From the NCBI RefSeq assembly GCF_001297065.1, contig NZ_LHOX01000010.1, forward strand, positions 62,001 through 126,000: 64,000 nucleotides of DNA, given 5' to 3'. Of the stretch, positions 46,065 through 56,083 are shown piece by piece. The position numbers and the translations under genes are program-made. Origin of the DNA: Enterococcus sp. RIT-PI-f (GTDB lineage: Bacteria > Bacillota > Bacilli > Lactobacillales > Enterococcaceae). Under the pieces are notes generated by a model, which worked only from the letters and a program-made list of their open reading frames with translations, was not told where the DNA came from and did not search any database. Each line of letters opens with the position of its first letter. Position 1 is the first letter of the stretch.

Positions 46065-47087
46065 TTATCCTTTTTGGATTTGCTGAATACCTGTTTCCAA
46101 CATCTCGATTTGCAAAATCGTTTCTTCATCTTTGACGATCTTGTCTTTGCCATTGATGATCGATTCGTATAATCCTTCATACACTCGGCTGTAACCCCCA
46201 ACTTCAGAAATGACTTTTTCTTCATGATAATCGCCATTTTGATCGATATACGTCAATGTGCCATAATGCTGCGGCAAATCGATGCCGAAATCTGCATTGT
46301 CAGGCATATGGAATGCTTTTAGGTGCTCTTCCTGGCGGTCTTTGGTTTCTTTGACAAAGACACCATTTTCTCCATACACGACAAAGCTAGGACGTTCTTT
46401 CAAGCGGAAATAACTAGACTTGACAGACACTTTTAAGCGGCCATAAAACAAATCCAAATCAAAATAATCGTTCATGCGGTTCTTTCCTAGTAATTGTCGT
46501 ACTTCATAATGGACATCATCTGGCCGGCCAAAATACGAAATGACTTGATCGAGTGTGTGGCAGGCATGTCCATATAAATAACTCGTATTCAAAGAAAACG
46601 CTTGGACTGAACGAGGTACTTCCGGGCGGAAATAATCGTAGTGCATTTCCACTTCGATCAAGTCCCCAAGCACGCCACTTTCAATCACTTTTTGCACTGT
46701 CAAGAAGTCAGAATCAAAGCGTCTGTTTTGATAACACTGTACCAACAGTCCCTTTTCTTTTGCGAGTGCAAATAACTCTTTGGCTTGTGCCGACGTCTCT
46801 GCAAATGGCTTTTCGATCAATGCATGTTTGCCATGCAGCAACGCCTCTTTCCCAAGAGGATAGTGTAAATGACTGGGTGTAGAGATCACGACTAGCTGAA
46901 TCTCCGGATCGCCGTAAATGTCATTGATATCCGTCGTGTAATTGACCCCTTCGATCCTAGCCCAATTCTTTTCTTCTACAGGAGAATAAATCGTTTTGAC
47001 ATTGATCTTGTCTTTCAGTTTCGTAGAAAAAGGTAAATGATAGCGATTGGCACTTTTCCCATTGCCAATGTAAGCAATTGTTAACAT
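46065..47087 (-). CDS. Gfo/Idh/MocA-family oxidoreductase (2 of 3)
   Basis: The 340-residue protein opens MLTIAYIGNGKSANRYHLPF and has LVVISTPSHLHYPLGKEALL and GKHALIEKPFAETSAQAKEL. The middle has FRPEVPRSVQAFSLNTSYLY with GHACHTLDQVISYFGRP, the catalytic His region. This subgroup resembles YulF-like or scyllo-inositol dehydrogenase-like proteins. It is first in the minus-strand operon and divergent from the RpiR regulator. ATG 47087 follows a GGAGGG site; the in-frame start at 47138 is not supported. Confidence 0.87.
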   Translation of the reverse strand: MLTIAYIGNGKSANRYHLPFSTKLKDKINVKTIYSPVEEKNWARIEGVNYTTDINDIYGDPEIQLVVISTPSHLHYPLGKEALLHGKHALIEKPFAETSAQAKELFALAKEKGLLVQCYQNRRFDSDFLTVQKVIESGVLGDLIEVEMHYDYFRPEVPRSVQAFSLNTSYLYGHACHTLDQVISYFGRPDDVHYEVRQLLGKNRMNDYFDLDLFYGRLKVSVKSSYFRLKERPSFVVYGENGVFVKETKDRQEEHLKAFHMPDNADFGIDLPQHYGTLTYIDQNGDYHEEKVISEVGGYSRVYEGLYESIINGKDKIVKDEETILQIEMLETGIQQIQKG

Positions 47088-47293
47088 GTATGTCCCTCCA
47101 AATCTTTTGATGCCCTCATTATTGGCTATATTCGTCAAAATGAAAAGGGTTTCTCGTTGATCGGGTTGATTTGAACAGGCTATTTAAAAAAACACGAAAA
47201 AGTCTGAACATTTTGACCAGAATTTCATTGCGTAAACAAATTCTGCTTCTGATTTGCACCGAAGTAAGCTATCATAAAGAGTGAGGTGGTTAG

Positions 47294-48169
47294 ATGTTAC
47301 TGATCGATAAATTACGATTGCAAGATGGATTGACCGATACAGAAAAAAGGATCGCTGATTATATTCTGCAAAATTTGACAGATATTCCTTCGCTAAATGT
47401 CGAAAAAATAGCCAAACATACCTATACGTCACACTCATCTGTCATTCGATTAGCGAAAAAAATGGGCTACGATGGGTTCAAAAACTTCCGATTAGGCATT
47501 GCGGAAATGGCGCACAACCAAATGTTTCATCCACGCTTTGTCGATGCCAATTTCCCCTTCGCTTCAACGGATCCCACCACAGACATCCTGAAGAAAATGG
47601 CAGACTTGACGATCAATACCATTCATAAGACCCACGCACAAATTGATAGTGTTGAAATGGAACAGACGGCACAACTGATTGAGCAAGCCCAAAGAGTCTT
47701 TCTATTTGCATTGGGCGATTCCCAGATTCGCGCCCGCAGTTTTCAAAATAAACTGGTCAAGATCAATAAATATTTGATCGTCGCCGATGAGTATGGCGAC
47801 GATGCATGGAATGCCGCAAATCTGTGTCCCAATGATTGCGCGATTTTTATCACGTATCGCGGCAAGAATGCCCAGTATCAAAAGATCTTGAAACTGATGG
47901 CTGAAGTGGGTGTCCCTTCAATCGTGATCACAGGCAATCCGAAAGCGAAAATCAACAAATTGGCCACTCATGCCATCGTAGCTTCTCATGATGAATTGGA
48001 TTTCTTGAAAGTCGGCACATTTTCTTCGCAAGTGGCCTTTGAATATATTCTAGATGCCTTATTTGCCATCATGTATGCCAAAGAATATCAAAAAAATATC
48101 GTTGAATTACGCAGAAAACAAGAAATATTAGAGTTGGGTATTCTCTCTGAATATCCGCGGGAAGAATAA
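47294..48169 (+). CDS. RpiR/MurR-family transcriptional regulator
   Basis: The 291-residue protein has an N-terminal helix-turn-helix (LTDTEKRIADYILQN, then VEKIAKHTYTSHSSVIRLAK with KMGYDGFKNFRLGI) and a C-terminal SIS sugar-phosphate domain (VFLFALGDSQIRARSFQNKL, AIFITYRGKNAQYQKI). It is divergent from the EIIC/GH1 operon, which it probably controls in response to a phosphosugar. GTGAGGTGG precedes ATG 47294. Confidence 0.9.
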   Translation: MLLIDKLRLQDGLTDTEKRIADYILQNLTDIPSLNVEKIAKHTYTSHSSVIRLAKKMGYDGFKNFRLGIAEMAHNQMFHPRFVDANFPFASTDPTTDILKKMADLTINTIHKTHAQIDSVEMEQTAQLIEQAQRVFLFALGDSQIRARSFQNKLVKINKYLIVADEYGDDAWNAANLCPNDCAIFITYRGKNAQYQKILKLMAEVGVPSIVITGNPKAKINKLATHAIVASHDELDFLKVGTFSSQVAFEYILDALFAIMYAKEYQKNIVELRRKQEILELGILSEYPREE

Positions 48170-48181
48170 AGGAGAATGATG

Positions 48182-49129
48182 ATGATCAATTGGGGAATTA
48201 TTGGGGCGGGCAATATTGCTGCACGCTTTGCTGAAAGTTTAACGCATGTTGAAAATGCACAGTTATATGGGGTCGCTTGTAGAACCATGGAGAAAGCCAA
48301 TGCTTTTAGGGAAAAGTTCCCCTGTGAAAAGGCCTTTGATGATTATCAAGACTTGCTGGATGATCCAACGATTGATGTCGTTTATATTGCACTACCGCAT
48401 CTTTATCACTATGAATGGATCATCAAGGCGCTGACAGCCAAAAAAGCTGTTTTATGTGAAAAACCAGCTACCATGACGGCGCAAGAAATGCAAGCAGTGA
48501 AGGAAAAAGCGTTGGCAGAACAGGTCTTCTTTATGGAAGCCATGAAACCACGCTTCACACCAGCGTATCGCAAATTGACAGCCTTGATCGCAGAAGGCCT
48601 GATTGGTGAAATCAAGCGCGTCTCTACGACATTTCGTCGTGACTTGCCGCAAGAACATGCCTCCTATCATTATCTGCCTAAACAAGGCGGTGCCTTGTTA
48701 GACATGGGTATCTATAATCTGGCATTTATTCAAGACTTCGCACCATCAAATCAATTATCTGCTGAAGTTTTGGATCGCACGATTTTAGAGAACGGTGTCG
48801 ACACCTATGTCTACGCCCGATTCTACAACGATCAGTTTGAGGCCTTCATTGAAACCGGCTTTGATACGACCAAAGACACCACCGCCGAAATCGTTGGCAC
48901 AACAGGATACATCACGATTCCGAATTTCCATCGCCCGGAAATGTTCGTGTTGACTAAAGATGGGCAGGAAACTGTTTATGATATCGGCTATAATGTGGAT
49001 GATTTTCATTCTGAGATCGAAGCCGTCACAAAAGCTTTATTAGAAGGCCAGATCGAACACCCATTGATGCCATTCAACGATAGTCTTGCCAGTATCGCTC
49101 TTTCAGATCAGTTAAAAGCATTATTATAA
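48182..49129 (+). CDS. Gfo/Idh/MocA-family oxidoreductase (3 of 3)
   Basis: The 315-residue protein opens MINWGIIGAGNIAARFAESL, then VVYIALPHLYHYEWIIKALT and AVLCEKPATMTAQEMQAVKE. GGALLDMGIYNLAFIQDFAP is the domain junction. It resembles the trans-1,2-dihydrobenzene-1,2-diol dehydrogenase/YvaA type. Three ATG codons stand in a row (48176, 48179, 48182); the last has the best distance from GGAG. It is coupled to the regulator gene and ends at a strong terminator. Confidence 0.87.
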   Translation: MINWGIIGAGNIAARFAESLTHVENAQLYGVACRTMEKANAFREKFPCEKAFDDYQDLLDDPTIDVVYIALPHLYHYEWIIKALTAKKAVLCEKPATMTAQEMQAVKEKALAEQVFFMEAMKPRFTPAYRKLTALIAEGLIGEIKRVSTTFRRDLPQEHASYHYLPKQGGALLDMGIYNLAFIQDFAPSNQLSAEVLDRTILENGVDTYVYARFYNDQFEAFIETGFDTTKDTTAEIVGTTGYITIPNFHRPEMFVLTKDGQETVYDIGYNVDDFHSEIEAVTKALLEGQIEHPLMPFNDSLASIALSDQLKALL

Positions 49130-49132
49130 ACT

Positions 49133-49179
49133 AAAAAGGTCAAGCTGGGCAGTTTAAGTGCCCAGCTTGACCTTTTTTC
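49133..49179 (+). terminator. Bidirectional terminator
   Basis: AAAGGTCAAGCTGGGCA pairs with TGCCCAGCTTGACCTTT around GTTTAAG, with A and T runs on both sides. It ends the Gfo/Idh gene and, on the other strand, the sortase gene. Confidence 0.9.
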
Positions 49180-50114
49180 TATTTGACATTGGGGAATGTC
49201 TTACCAACGTACCTGTGGTTTTGTTTGGTGCTTCCTTGCGGGGTTCTTTGTTTTCGGTTGAGCCAAAAAACAACTAAACCCGCTATAGCGAGGATCCCGA
49301 CGATCGTTCCGATGATTTTCAACCAAGTTTTCCAACGAACAGTGTCTTTTAACTGTGCATGTTCTTCTAAATAAGTTGTGCGCTTCCCTCTGACCAGATA
49401 GCGATGAGAGTTGACCATATAAGGTGTACAAGTCATCAACGTCACATAATCTTCACCTTCCACGATCTGGAGGTCATCGATTTCTGTAGGTTCGATGATT
49501 TTGATTTGATCCACTTCATAGGCCAATTTTTCTCCATTGATTTCAATAAAGAAGAGTTCGCCCTCATTTATTTCTGGCAATTTGGAAAACAATTCAGCTT
49601 CTGGCATGCCGCGATGGGCCATGATCACCGCATGGGTGCTTTCGCCACCAACAGGCAGGGACGACCCATTGAGTAATGCCGCCCCCCTATTTAAAAATGT
49701 TTCAGTGCCGCGGTCATAGATGGGCATTTCACCGTTGATTGCGGGGATCGTTAAGACACCTAACGTATGTTCCACAAAAAAATCTTGGGTTGAATTGGAG
49801 GTTGTGTCGCTTGCACCATTGGCCAGAAGCGCTTCTGATGCCGCCAGTTCTTTTGCTAAAAGGTCTGTATCCGCTTGTTTCCGCTCATTTTCAGCAACCA
49901 TTTCTGCTTGAATGGCTGCCAACTCAGCCTGATTTTTTGCGGCACTTTCTTTTTGGAACTGCCGAATCACTTGTTGATCAAGATATTGAGAGAAAGCATT
50001 CTGATAAAACGGATAAGTAAAGATCGCAAAGCCAACTAAGAAAAGAAGTGTCGCAAACAGTTGGTTTTTTTTCACTCGAATTCTTTGTTTGTTGCGTGAT
50101 TGTCTCGTTTTCAT
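49179..50114 (-). CDS. srtC: Class C (pilus) sortase
   Basis: The 311-residue protein has an N-terminal membrane segment (LFATLLFLVGFAIFTYPFYQ), a coiled spacer rich in Ala and Glu, then the sortase barrel with VLTIPAINGEMPIYDRGTET. The catalytic His is in HAVIMAHRGMPEAELFSKLP and the Cys in VTLMTCTPYMVNSHRYLVRG, with a conserved Arg. A second membrane segment at the end (IIGTIVGILAIAGLVVFWL) is typical of class C. It links pilin subunits through the backbone pilin at 50215-52458. Confidence 0.92.
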   Translation of the reverse strand: MKTRQSRNKQRIRVKKNQLFATLLFLVGFAIFTYPFYQNAFSQYLDQQVIRQFQKESAAKNQAELAAIQAEMVAENERKQADTDLLAKELAASEALLANGASDTTSNSTQDFFVEHTLGVLTIPAINGEMPIYDRGTETFLNRGAALLNGSSLPVGGESTHAVIMAHRGMPEAELFSKLPEINEGELFFIEINGEKLAYEVDQIKIIEPTEIDDLQIVEGEDYVTLMTCTPYMVNSHRYLVRGKRTTYLEEHAQLKDTVRWKTWLKIIGTIVGILAIAGLVVFWLNRKQRTPQGSTKQNHRYVGKTFPNVK

Positions 50115-50214
50115 GCTTTCTCCTTTCCGAAGCCACTAATCGTATATATTCATGCGCATAGTGGCTTCGCCTCTTTCAATCAACTAGCTCTATCTTTTTG
50201 ATGATGCGTGGAAA

Positions 50215-52458
50215 TTAGTTTTCTGTGTTCTTTTTAAAGTATTTCACAGCTACCCAGACAAGAGACAAGCCTAGTAGAACCAAGAAAATATTGGTGATTT
50301 CACCCGTTTGCGGTAAAAATCCTGATTCTTTAGTATCTTCATTTGGCGTATTATCTGAAGGGGTTTTTGGCTCATCACTTGGATCATCTGTGTCGGTGAT
50401 TTTTTTATTGCCGACAGCTAAGGAAATCGTTGCTTCACCATTCAATTGATAACTATTTTTTTCAATAGTGAACGTGATTGGCTCTGTCAATAGTTGGTAA
50501 TTTTCCGGTGCTTCAGTTTCAACCAATTGGTAGTCACCATAGTTCAAACCTTGAATCTCGAAGGCGCCATTTTCATCAGAGATCATCACAACTGCTTCAT
50601 CTGAAGTCTCAGCCCAAGAAACAACACCATCAATGATGGTCAGATATTGTTCATTTTCATCTTGAATCATAAACTTCGCATCAGCCAAGGTCTGCTCTGT
50701 ATCATCCATATCAACTTTGGTAAATGTGCGACCACCAGTATAGACGGTTTTCTTTTCGGTAATTTCTTCGTACTCATAATCAGAATGTTTGAAGATCAAT
50801 TCCGCATGATTGTCCAGCGCTTGGTCGGCATTTGCACCTTCAACGATATACATTTGATACTCAATAATCATTTCTTGCCCATTGAAATGGCGTTCTTCTG
50901 TAATATAGTCCAAATCAAGGGTCGCAATAAATCCAGCGTTATCAGGTAAAATAGTGATATCCATCATTGCTTCCAGCTCGCTGGCTGTCAAATACTCTTG
51001 AGAAGCGCCAATTTTGACTTTGATCGAATCTTCGATCACGGCTAAACTTCCGTCAGAATAATCTTTGATCTGAACATATTGGTAGAATTCTGGGAACAAT
51101 GGAATCCACGTGTCGATTTGGTAATTAATCACTTCACCATAGGCGAACACTTCTTTATCTTCCATTAAACTTTTTTCGAATAAAGGTACTTGGTCATTAA
51201 AGACATATGGTAAGCCATCACCTTCATAACCTGACTCGTTAATATAAGCGGCTTCTAATGCTTTTTCAAAACTGAAACCATCGCTAAAGACTGTTGCCCA
51301 ATCCGGCTCTGGCTCGGCCATTGCTTGGCCGTTGATCATTACTGGTTGATAGTCATTTGTTTCTTCATTCCACCAACTACTTGGAATCTCTACTTCGATT
51401 TGGAACGTTTCTTCTGTCGGCAAATACCCTGGAACAGATTTCACTTCTTCAAAGTAGTAAGTGCCACTAGGTATCAAGACCCCATCCATGGAGACGATAC
51501 CATATTCATCTGAACGATAGATCTCGATACCTTTATCAAGCAAACTTTCATAGACAGCATTTCCTTGACTATCTGCTTCAACATCAGAAATCCATTGATG
51601 GTCTAAGCTCATATCCTCTGTTAAATCAGGAATAAAGTATTCTCTCTCACCAGCTTCATTTAGGCGGTAAAAGACAAATTCAGTCCCTTCTAACGGTGCA
51701 TACTCACCGTCAATGTTGCGGCCGAGTTTCATAAACCAAGGATCCCGAACGTAACCAATATTTTTTGGATACAAGTGTAAAATATCTGAATCGAATTCTT
51801 CCCCGGAATCTTGAATGACTGGGAATGACACCATCATCTTAGATGCCCACTCCTGAAGATCGACATTCTCTTGCTCTTCTACCGCTGTTTCAACGATCAT
51901 ATAGACCGCATTTTTTCCATTTGACTTCTTAGGTACATCTTCGAAGTATAAGAAGCCATTTTCATCTTCAAATTCTGAACGATCCACGTGAACAGGTAAT
52001 GAAGATTCATTGGCCGTTGTGCCCGAGTCAACGATTGATACCTCTGGATACCCCTCTTCGATTATAAAATTGTCAGATGATTCTACAAGATGCTTTCTAA
52101 CCAACGTACGGGTCAACTTCTGATCAAGTTCTTCTGCAGCTTGATCATGGCCAACTTCTGCTACTTTAGCATAGTAGTAATCAGTTGCATCGACCAAGGC
52201 AAATGTCGCCCCGTTCAGCCCGCTGGACAAAGTCAACATCTCAATATTGTTATGACTGGCTCCACTAACAACATCCCCTGTATTTTGGTATTTCGCATCA
52301 TCGAATTGTTCCGCGTAATCCCGATCACGGAAAATACGTTTATGAAGCAAGATATTTTGTGTATCTGCACTGGCTGCTTGCGCAGTCAGCTCAGATACAG
52401 TGATCAAACCCAAAACAAGGAAGAACAATAATATTGGATATTTCATCATCTTTTTCAT
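50215..52458 (-). CDS. Backbone pilin with LPQTG anchor
   Basis: The 747-residue protein has a signal peptide (PILLFFLVLGLITVSELTAQ), a pilin motif Tyr-Pro-Lys-Asn (230-233) whose Lys should be the sortase C link point, and several Cna-B/SpaA-type isopeptide domains. The E-box-like block YQLVETEAPENYQLLTE lies in the last domain. LPQTG (715-719) is followed by a hydrophobic segment and a basic tail. It would be the EbpC-like major shaft subunit. The gene lies one base after the tip adhesin frame. Confidence 0.9.
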   Translation of the reverse strand: MKKMMKYPILLFFLVLGLITVSELTAQAASADTQNILLHKRIFRDRDYAEQFDDAKYQNTGDVVSGASHNNIEMLTLSSGLNGATFALVDATDYYYAKVAEVGHDQAAEELDQKLTRTLVRKHLVESSDNFIIEEGYPEVSIVDSGTTANESSLPVHVDRSEFEDENGFLYFEDVPKKSNGKNAVYMIVETAVEEQENVDLQEWASKMMVSFPVIQDSGEEFDSDILHLYPKNIGYVRDPWFMKLGRNIDGEYAPLEGTEFVFYRLNEAGEREYFIPDLTEDMSLDHQWISDVEADSQGNAVYESLLDKGIEIYRSDEYGIVSMDGVLIPSGTYYFEEVKSVPGYLPTEETFQIEVEIPSSWWNEETNDYQPVMINGQAMAEPEPDWATVFSDGFSFEKALEAAYINESGYEGDGLPYVFNDQVPLFEKSLMEDKEVFAYGEVINYQIDTWIPLFPEFYQYVQIKDYSDGSLAVIEDSIKVKIGASQEYLTASELEAMMDITILPDNAGFIATLDLDYITEERHFNGQEMIIEYQMYIVEGANADQALDNHAELIFKHSDYEYEEITEKKTVYTGGRTFTKVDMDDTEQTLADAKFMIQDENEQYLTIIDGVVSWAETSDEAVVMISDENGAFEIQGLNYGDYQLVETEAPENYQLLTEPITFTIEKNSYQLNGEATISLAVGNKKITDTDDPSDEPKTPSDNTPNEDTKESGFLPQTGEITNIFLVLLGLSLVWVAVKYFKKNTEN

Positions 52459-52459
52459 G

Positions 52460-55400
52460 TTAATTTCTTCCTCCTTTAGTTACTAGTCCTTTTCTTTTAA
52501 TAAACGCTCCACCGATAATCAACCCACCGACCATCAAGAAGGCCCAAATACCAGGTCCCCCTGTTGCTGGTAACGAATTGACATGAATATTCTCTACCTC
52601 AAAAATGACTTTGTTATTGCCCTCTTGATTCAAGGTTGTTTCAACCTTGTTCGCTTGTTCGCTAACGGATACTTCGCCATTTTCAGCAATCTCAACCGTA
52701 ATGGTTTCTCTCAAACCGATATAGTTTTCTGGTGCTTCGGTCTCTTCTAATTCATAGATACCAGGTGTCAATCCAACAAATGTGAAGGTATTGGTTTGAA
52801 CAGTTGCTTCAAGCAATTCTTGGGTTTCCTGATTTGTTAAGGTGAAGGTTGCACCTTCAATTGCTTTTCCAACTTCATTTACTTTTTTGACAACTAGATC
52901 AAAAGCTTTCAGCGGATTGGTTACTTCTTTGTTGATGGTGATGCCATCAGAATCTACGCTGAATTCGTTCTGCTCATCTGTAACTTGTCCGTTGATATCA
53001 ATCGTGAAGGTCCATGTTGACGCACTGATTTGATAGCCATTTGGCGCTACGGTTTCTTCAAGTAGATAGTCTCCAGGCATCAATCCTGTGAATGATAGTT
53101 TTCCATTCTCATTACTTACTCCGTACTTCGTATTTGAACCTTGACTAGAAAGCGCGAATCTTGCACCAGCTAGTGGCGTTTTTTCATCCGTTGCACTCAC
53201 CTTTGTTACATTCAAGTTCAATGGTACAAAGCTATTCTCGATCGTGTAAGTGAAGTGATCGTTCGCATCTACGTCAACTTCACCATCATTGATAGTGACT
53301 TGACCTTCTTTGACAGAAATTGTCCAAGGGCCACTTGTTTCATGTCCTGCTGGTGCTTTAACTTCTGTTAAAGTATAGGTGCTATTATCTGCGAGTAACG
53401 TGTCATCAGGTAAAACATATTCGCCGTTGTCTTGATCAGTCAGAGGGACAGCCCTCGCTTCGGTTTCACCGTAGAACATCCCGCTAATTGTAAATTCAGC
53501 CCCAGTTAATGACTGACCATCAACGGATGATACTTTTTCGATGGTGAATGACAATGGTTTATCCTGCCGTTGATTGATGAAAGAGAATACGAAGCCTGCT
53601 TCGGTCTCATCAAACCCACCTGAATCTTCGGTTTCCTCATAGTCATCTGTTGCACCTTCAACCACCGTGTAAGTGAATTCATTTCCTTGGCTATCGTATT
53701 TGACAAAGTCGATGCCAGTACTTGTTTGTGTAAATGAGCTTACCCATTTATCTGCATTTTCCCCATCTACATCAAGCTTGGTCAATTCCACTTTCCCGAT
53801 GTCTTTGCTATCACTTGTGATCGATTCGCGAAACACTGTGAAAGACAACGTTTCTGGACGTTGCGTATCTGTGTCATTCAACCAAGTTTTATCGATAGTT
53901 AATGTAACTCCAGGTACTTTCACAGCTGGAACGGCAAATTCAACTGGGTCCGTGTGATCACTAGTTGGTAAAAACTCTGTGACGCCGTTAGCCAACATCC
54001 AAGTATCCGGATTAAAGTTTGCTGATTCAGTGTCGATTCGAACTGAATATTGGATTCGAACAATTTCATCTGCGCCTACATTGATATTTGAAATAGTCAA
54101 TGTATTTTTATCTGAATCAAAAAGACTTGTCGGAAGTTTCTCACTCGCGATTGTTGATTCATTCAATTGAGTGATTTTGACAGATCCTTCTTCAAATAAA
54201 ATGTTGCTGCCCATTGGATCTTTGATCGATCCATTAACAACAGTCGATGTCATATCTGTAGCAATCGCTTCTAATTCATTAACGATATCTTTAGCCGCAC
54301 TTACATTTGTATAATAGTAAGTCTGAGTCGTACCATCGTCTGATCGCACAGATGCGATAGATTGCATTTGCTTCGTGATTTCTTCGGCTGATACAGAAGG
54401 GTAAGAACTGTAGTCGTAATTAACTCCAGGTACTTTATCTAATTCTCCTGATAATTCTATACCAATTACACGTATTTCAACGCCATCCCTTTTCAAATCA
54501 TTTGCAACAGAAACAGGAGCGACAAAGTTATTCGTAATTTGTTCTATAGTATTAGTGCCGGATATAGGAGCAGTGTATATCCTATAATCTTCGGGCTCAG
54601 AATCACTTGTAGATAAATTGGCACGGGCGCCAATACCTTTAAGGACAGTTTCATCGAAACTACTCACCCGTAAATCCGCTGATCCCCCAGTAACTGGCTC
54701 TAATTCTGTTATTTGGTAATGATATGTTGGAACACCATCGGTCAGTAAGACAATAACTGTTTTTGTATTTTCTCTTTTATCGGATTCTCTAATATTGATT
54801 AAATTTTCTGCTTCCAGCAAACCTGCTTGCGTATTGGTTCCGCCTAAAGCTGTAGTTTTTCCTAATTCAGACACGATGTCGTTATCAGCGACACTTGCAA
54901 TAGGTAATGATTTAAAACCCGAGTCTCCTTCTAAGGTAGATGCTGATTCAGCAAAAGATACATACCCCATATGGATTACTTCTTCTAAATTATGCTCTTT
55001 GATCGCTTTGACAAAAGATTCGACACCTTCTTTTAGATAAGTCAATCGTTTATTTTCTTTCATACTTCCTGATCTATCCGCAACAATGACGATATCTACA
55101 GGCTGAGCTGTATCACTATTCAGTGCGTTTCCTTTAACTTCTAAAAAGATATTAAAAAGTCCCTCTGTTCCAGTTTCCTCTGCATACTTGCGAATAGCAA
55201 AGTCAGCGTCACCTTCCTCACGAACAGTGCCATTGACATAATAATCAAGCCATGTGTCGTCAGCTGTACTTGATAACCCCGTGTCATTATCCCCCCCAAC
55301 AGGATTTAATACGGTCGTTCCTTCAGGTTGTGATGGATCGGGATAATCGCCTGATTCATCACTCTTTGTTGTAATATCGATATTAGGATAATTTGCAATA

Positions 55401-55600
55401 AACGTTTCAGCAGTTGTTCCTGCAAAACCGGCAATTCTTAAAATATTTTGCGTTTCGGTTTCAGACCCTTGTGTCTGAGATTCCATTGTTGAATCCGACG
55501 TTGTAGAAGATTGTGTCGTTTGACTTTCCTCTGTGCTGCTAGTCGTTGCTGTGGTACGGGTTTGATTTAAGAAAGTCAAATGTTCCTCAGCGATCATCAC
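52460..55600 (-). CDS. Pilus tip adhesin (VWA), C-terminal part of a gene split by an in-frame stop
   Basis: This frame of up to 1046 residues carries the VWA domain with MIDAS DRSGS (175-179), several Cna-B/SpaA repeats (ETVAPNGYQIS, ETEAPENYIGL) and an LPATG anchor (1010-1014) with a membrane end. It is EbpA-like. It has no signal peptide and no evident ribosome site at its first ATG. It continues in the same frame from the upstream piece (55631-56083) across a single TAA at 55631-55633. Without read-through or suppression this product would not be exported. Confidence 0.88.
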   Translation of the reverse strand: MMIAEEHLTFLNQTRTTATTSSTEESQTTQSSTTSDSTMESQTQGSETETQNILRIAGFAGTTAETFIANYPNIDITTKSDESGDYPDPSQPEGTTVLNPVGGDNDTGLSSTADDTWLDYYVNGTVREEGDADFAIRKYAEETGTEGLFNIFLEVKGNALNSDTAQPVDIVIVADRSGSMKENKRLTYLKEGVESFVKAIKEHNLEEVIHMGYVSFAESASTLEGDSGFKSLPIASVADNDIVSELGKTTALGGTNTQAGLLEAENLINIRESDKRENTKTVIVLLTDGVPTYHYQITELEPVTGGSADLRVSSFDETVLKGIGARANLSTSDSEPEDYRIYTAPISGTNTIEQITNNFVAPVSVANDLKRDGVEIRVIGIELSGELDKVPGVNYDYSSYPSVSAEEITKQMQSIASVRSDDGTTQTYYYTNVSAAKDIVNELEAIATDMTSTVVNGSIKDPMGSNILFEEGSVKITQLNESTIASEKLPTSLFDSDKNTLTISNINVGADEIVRIQYSVRIDTESANFNPDTWMLANGVTEFLPTSDHTDPVEFAVPAVKVPGVTLTIDKTWLNDTDTQRPETLSFTVFRESITSDSKDIGKVELTKLDVDGENADKWVSSFTQTSTGIDFVKYDSQGNEFTYTVVEGATDDYEETEDSGGFDETEAGFVFSFINQRQDKPLSFTIEKVSSVDGQSLTGAEFTISGMFYGETEARAVPLTDQDNGEYVLPDDTLLADNSTYTLTEVKAPAGHETSGPWTISVKEGQVTINDGEVDVDANDHFTYTIENSFVPLNLNVTKVSATDEKTPLAGARFALSSQGSNTKYGVSNENGKLSFTGLMPGDYLLEETVAPNGYQISASTWTFTIDINGQVTDEQNEFSVDSDGITINKEVTNPLKAFDLVVKKVNEVGKAIEGATFTLTNQETQELLEATVQTNTFTFVGLTPGIYELEETEAPENYIGLRETITVEIAENGEVSVSEQANKVETTLNQEGNNKVIFEVENIHVNSLPATGGPGIWAFLMVGGLIIGGAFIKRKGLVTKGGRN

Positions 55601-55630
55601 TTGTTGTTTCGTCTCTGCAAGGACATTTTC

Positions 55631-56083
55631 TTAAAGCGCTGTTTCTTCAGTTTCTGACTGCAAATCCCTTTGCAACGCAATCGATAAACCATAATCCGTT
55701 GCTGCTAATCCTTCGTTCAATGTGGTGGTGAAATTAATAGACCCCGACTCCGCGTCTTCAAAATCACTTAAGATCAACCAATCTCCTTCCTTCTGCATAT
55801 GTTCCAACTCACTTGCTCCTGACAAACCTGGTAACTGTGCAATTTGCATTTTCAACAGTTGCGGATCCTCAGTTGCGTTCTTTTCATAGTGAATAGTCCA
55901 TGCAACGGATTGTCCATCTACTGTATATGATGCTGTCACTTCCGCTAATTCATCATTTAATAACACGTGGTTCCCTGTAAAACTCTCTGGCTCAGCATAA
56001 ACTTCTAACGTGTTTTTCACGTTAGTTAGAAACATCGCGACAAAACCGAGTAATACAAAAAGGTAGACATGCTTCTTTCTCAT
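55631..56083 (-). CDS. Pilus tip adhesin, N-terminal part up to an in-frame stop
   Basis: The 150-residue piece begins MRKKHVYLFVLLGFVAMFLT with a signal peptide, followed by the first domain of an EbpA-like tip protein (EVTASYTVDGQSVAWTIHYE). It ends ALQRDLQSETEETAL then TAA. The codons after the TAA read ENVLAETKQQVMIAEEHLTF in the same frame, so this and the 52460-55600 frame form one 1207-codon gene with one nonsense codon. A CAA-to-TAA change would explain it. As it stands the piece would be secreted as a short fragment. Confidence 0.85.
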   Translation of the reverse strand: MRKKHVYLFVLLGFVAMFLTNVKNTLEVYAEPESFTGNHVLLNDELAEVTASYTVDGQSVAWTIHYEKNATEDPQLLKMQIAQLPGLSGASELEHMQKEGDWLILSDFEDAESGSINFTTTLNEGLAATDYGLSIALQRDLQSETEETAL

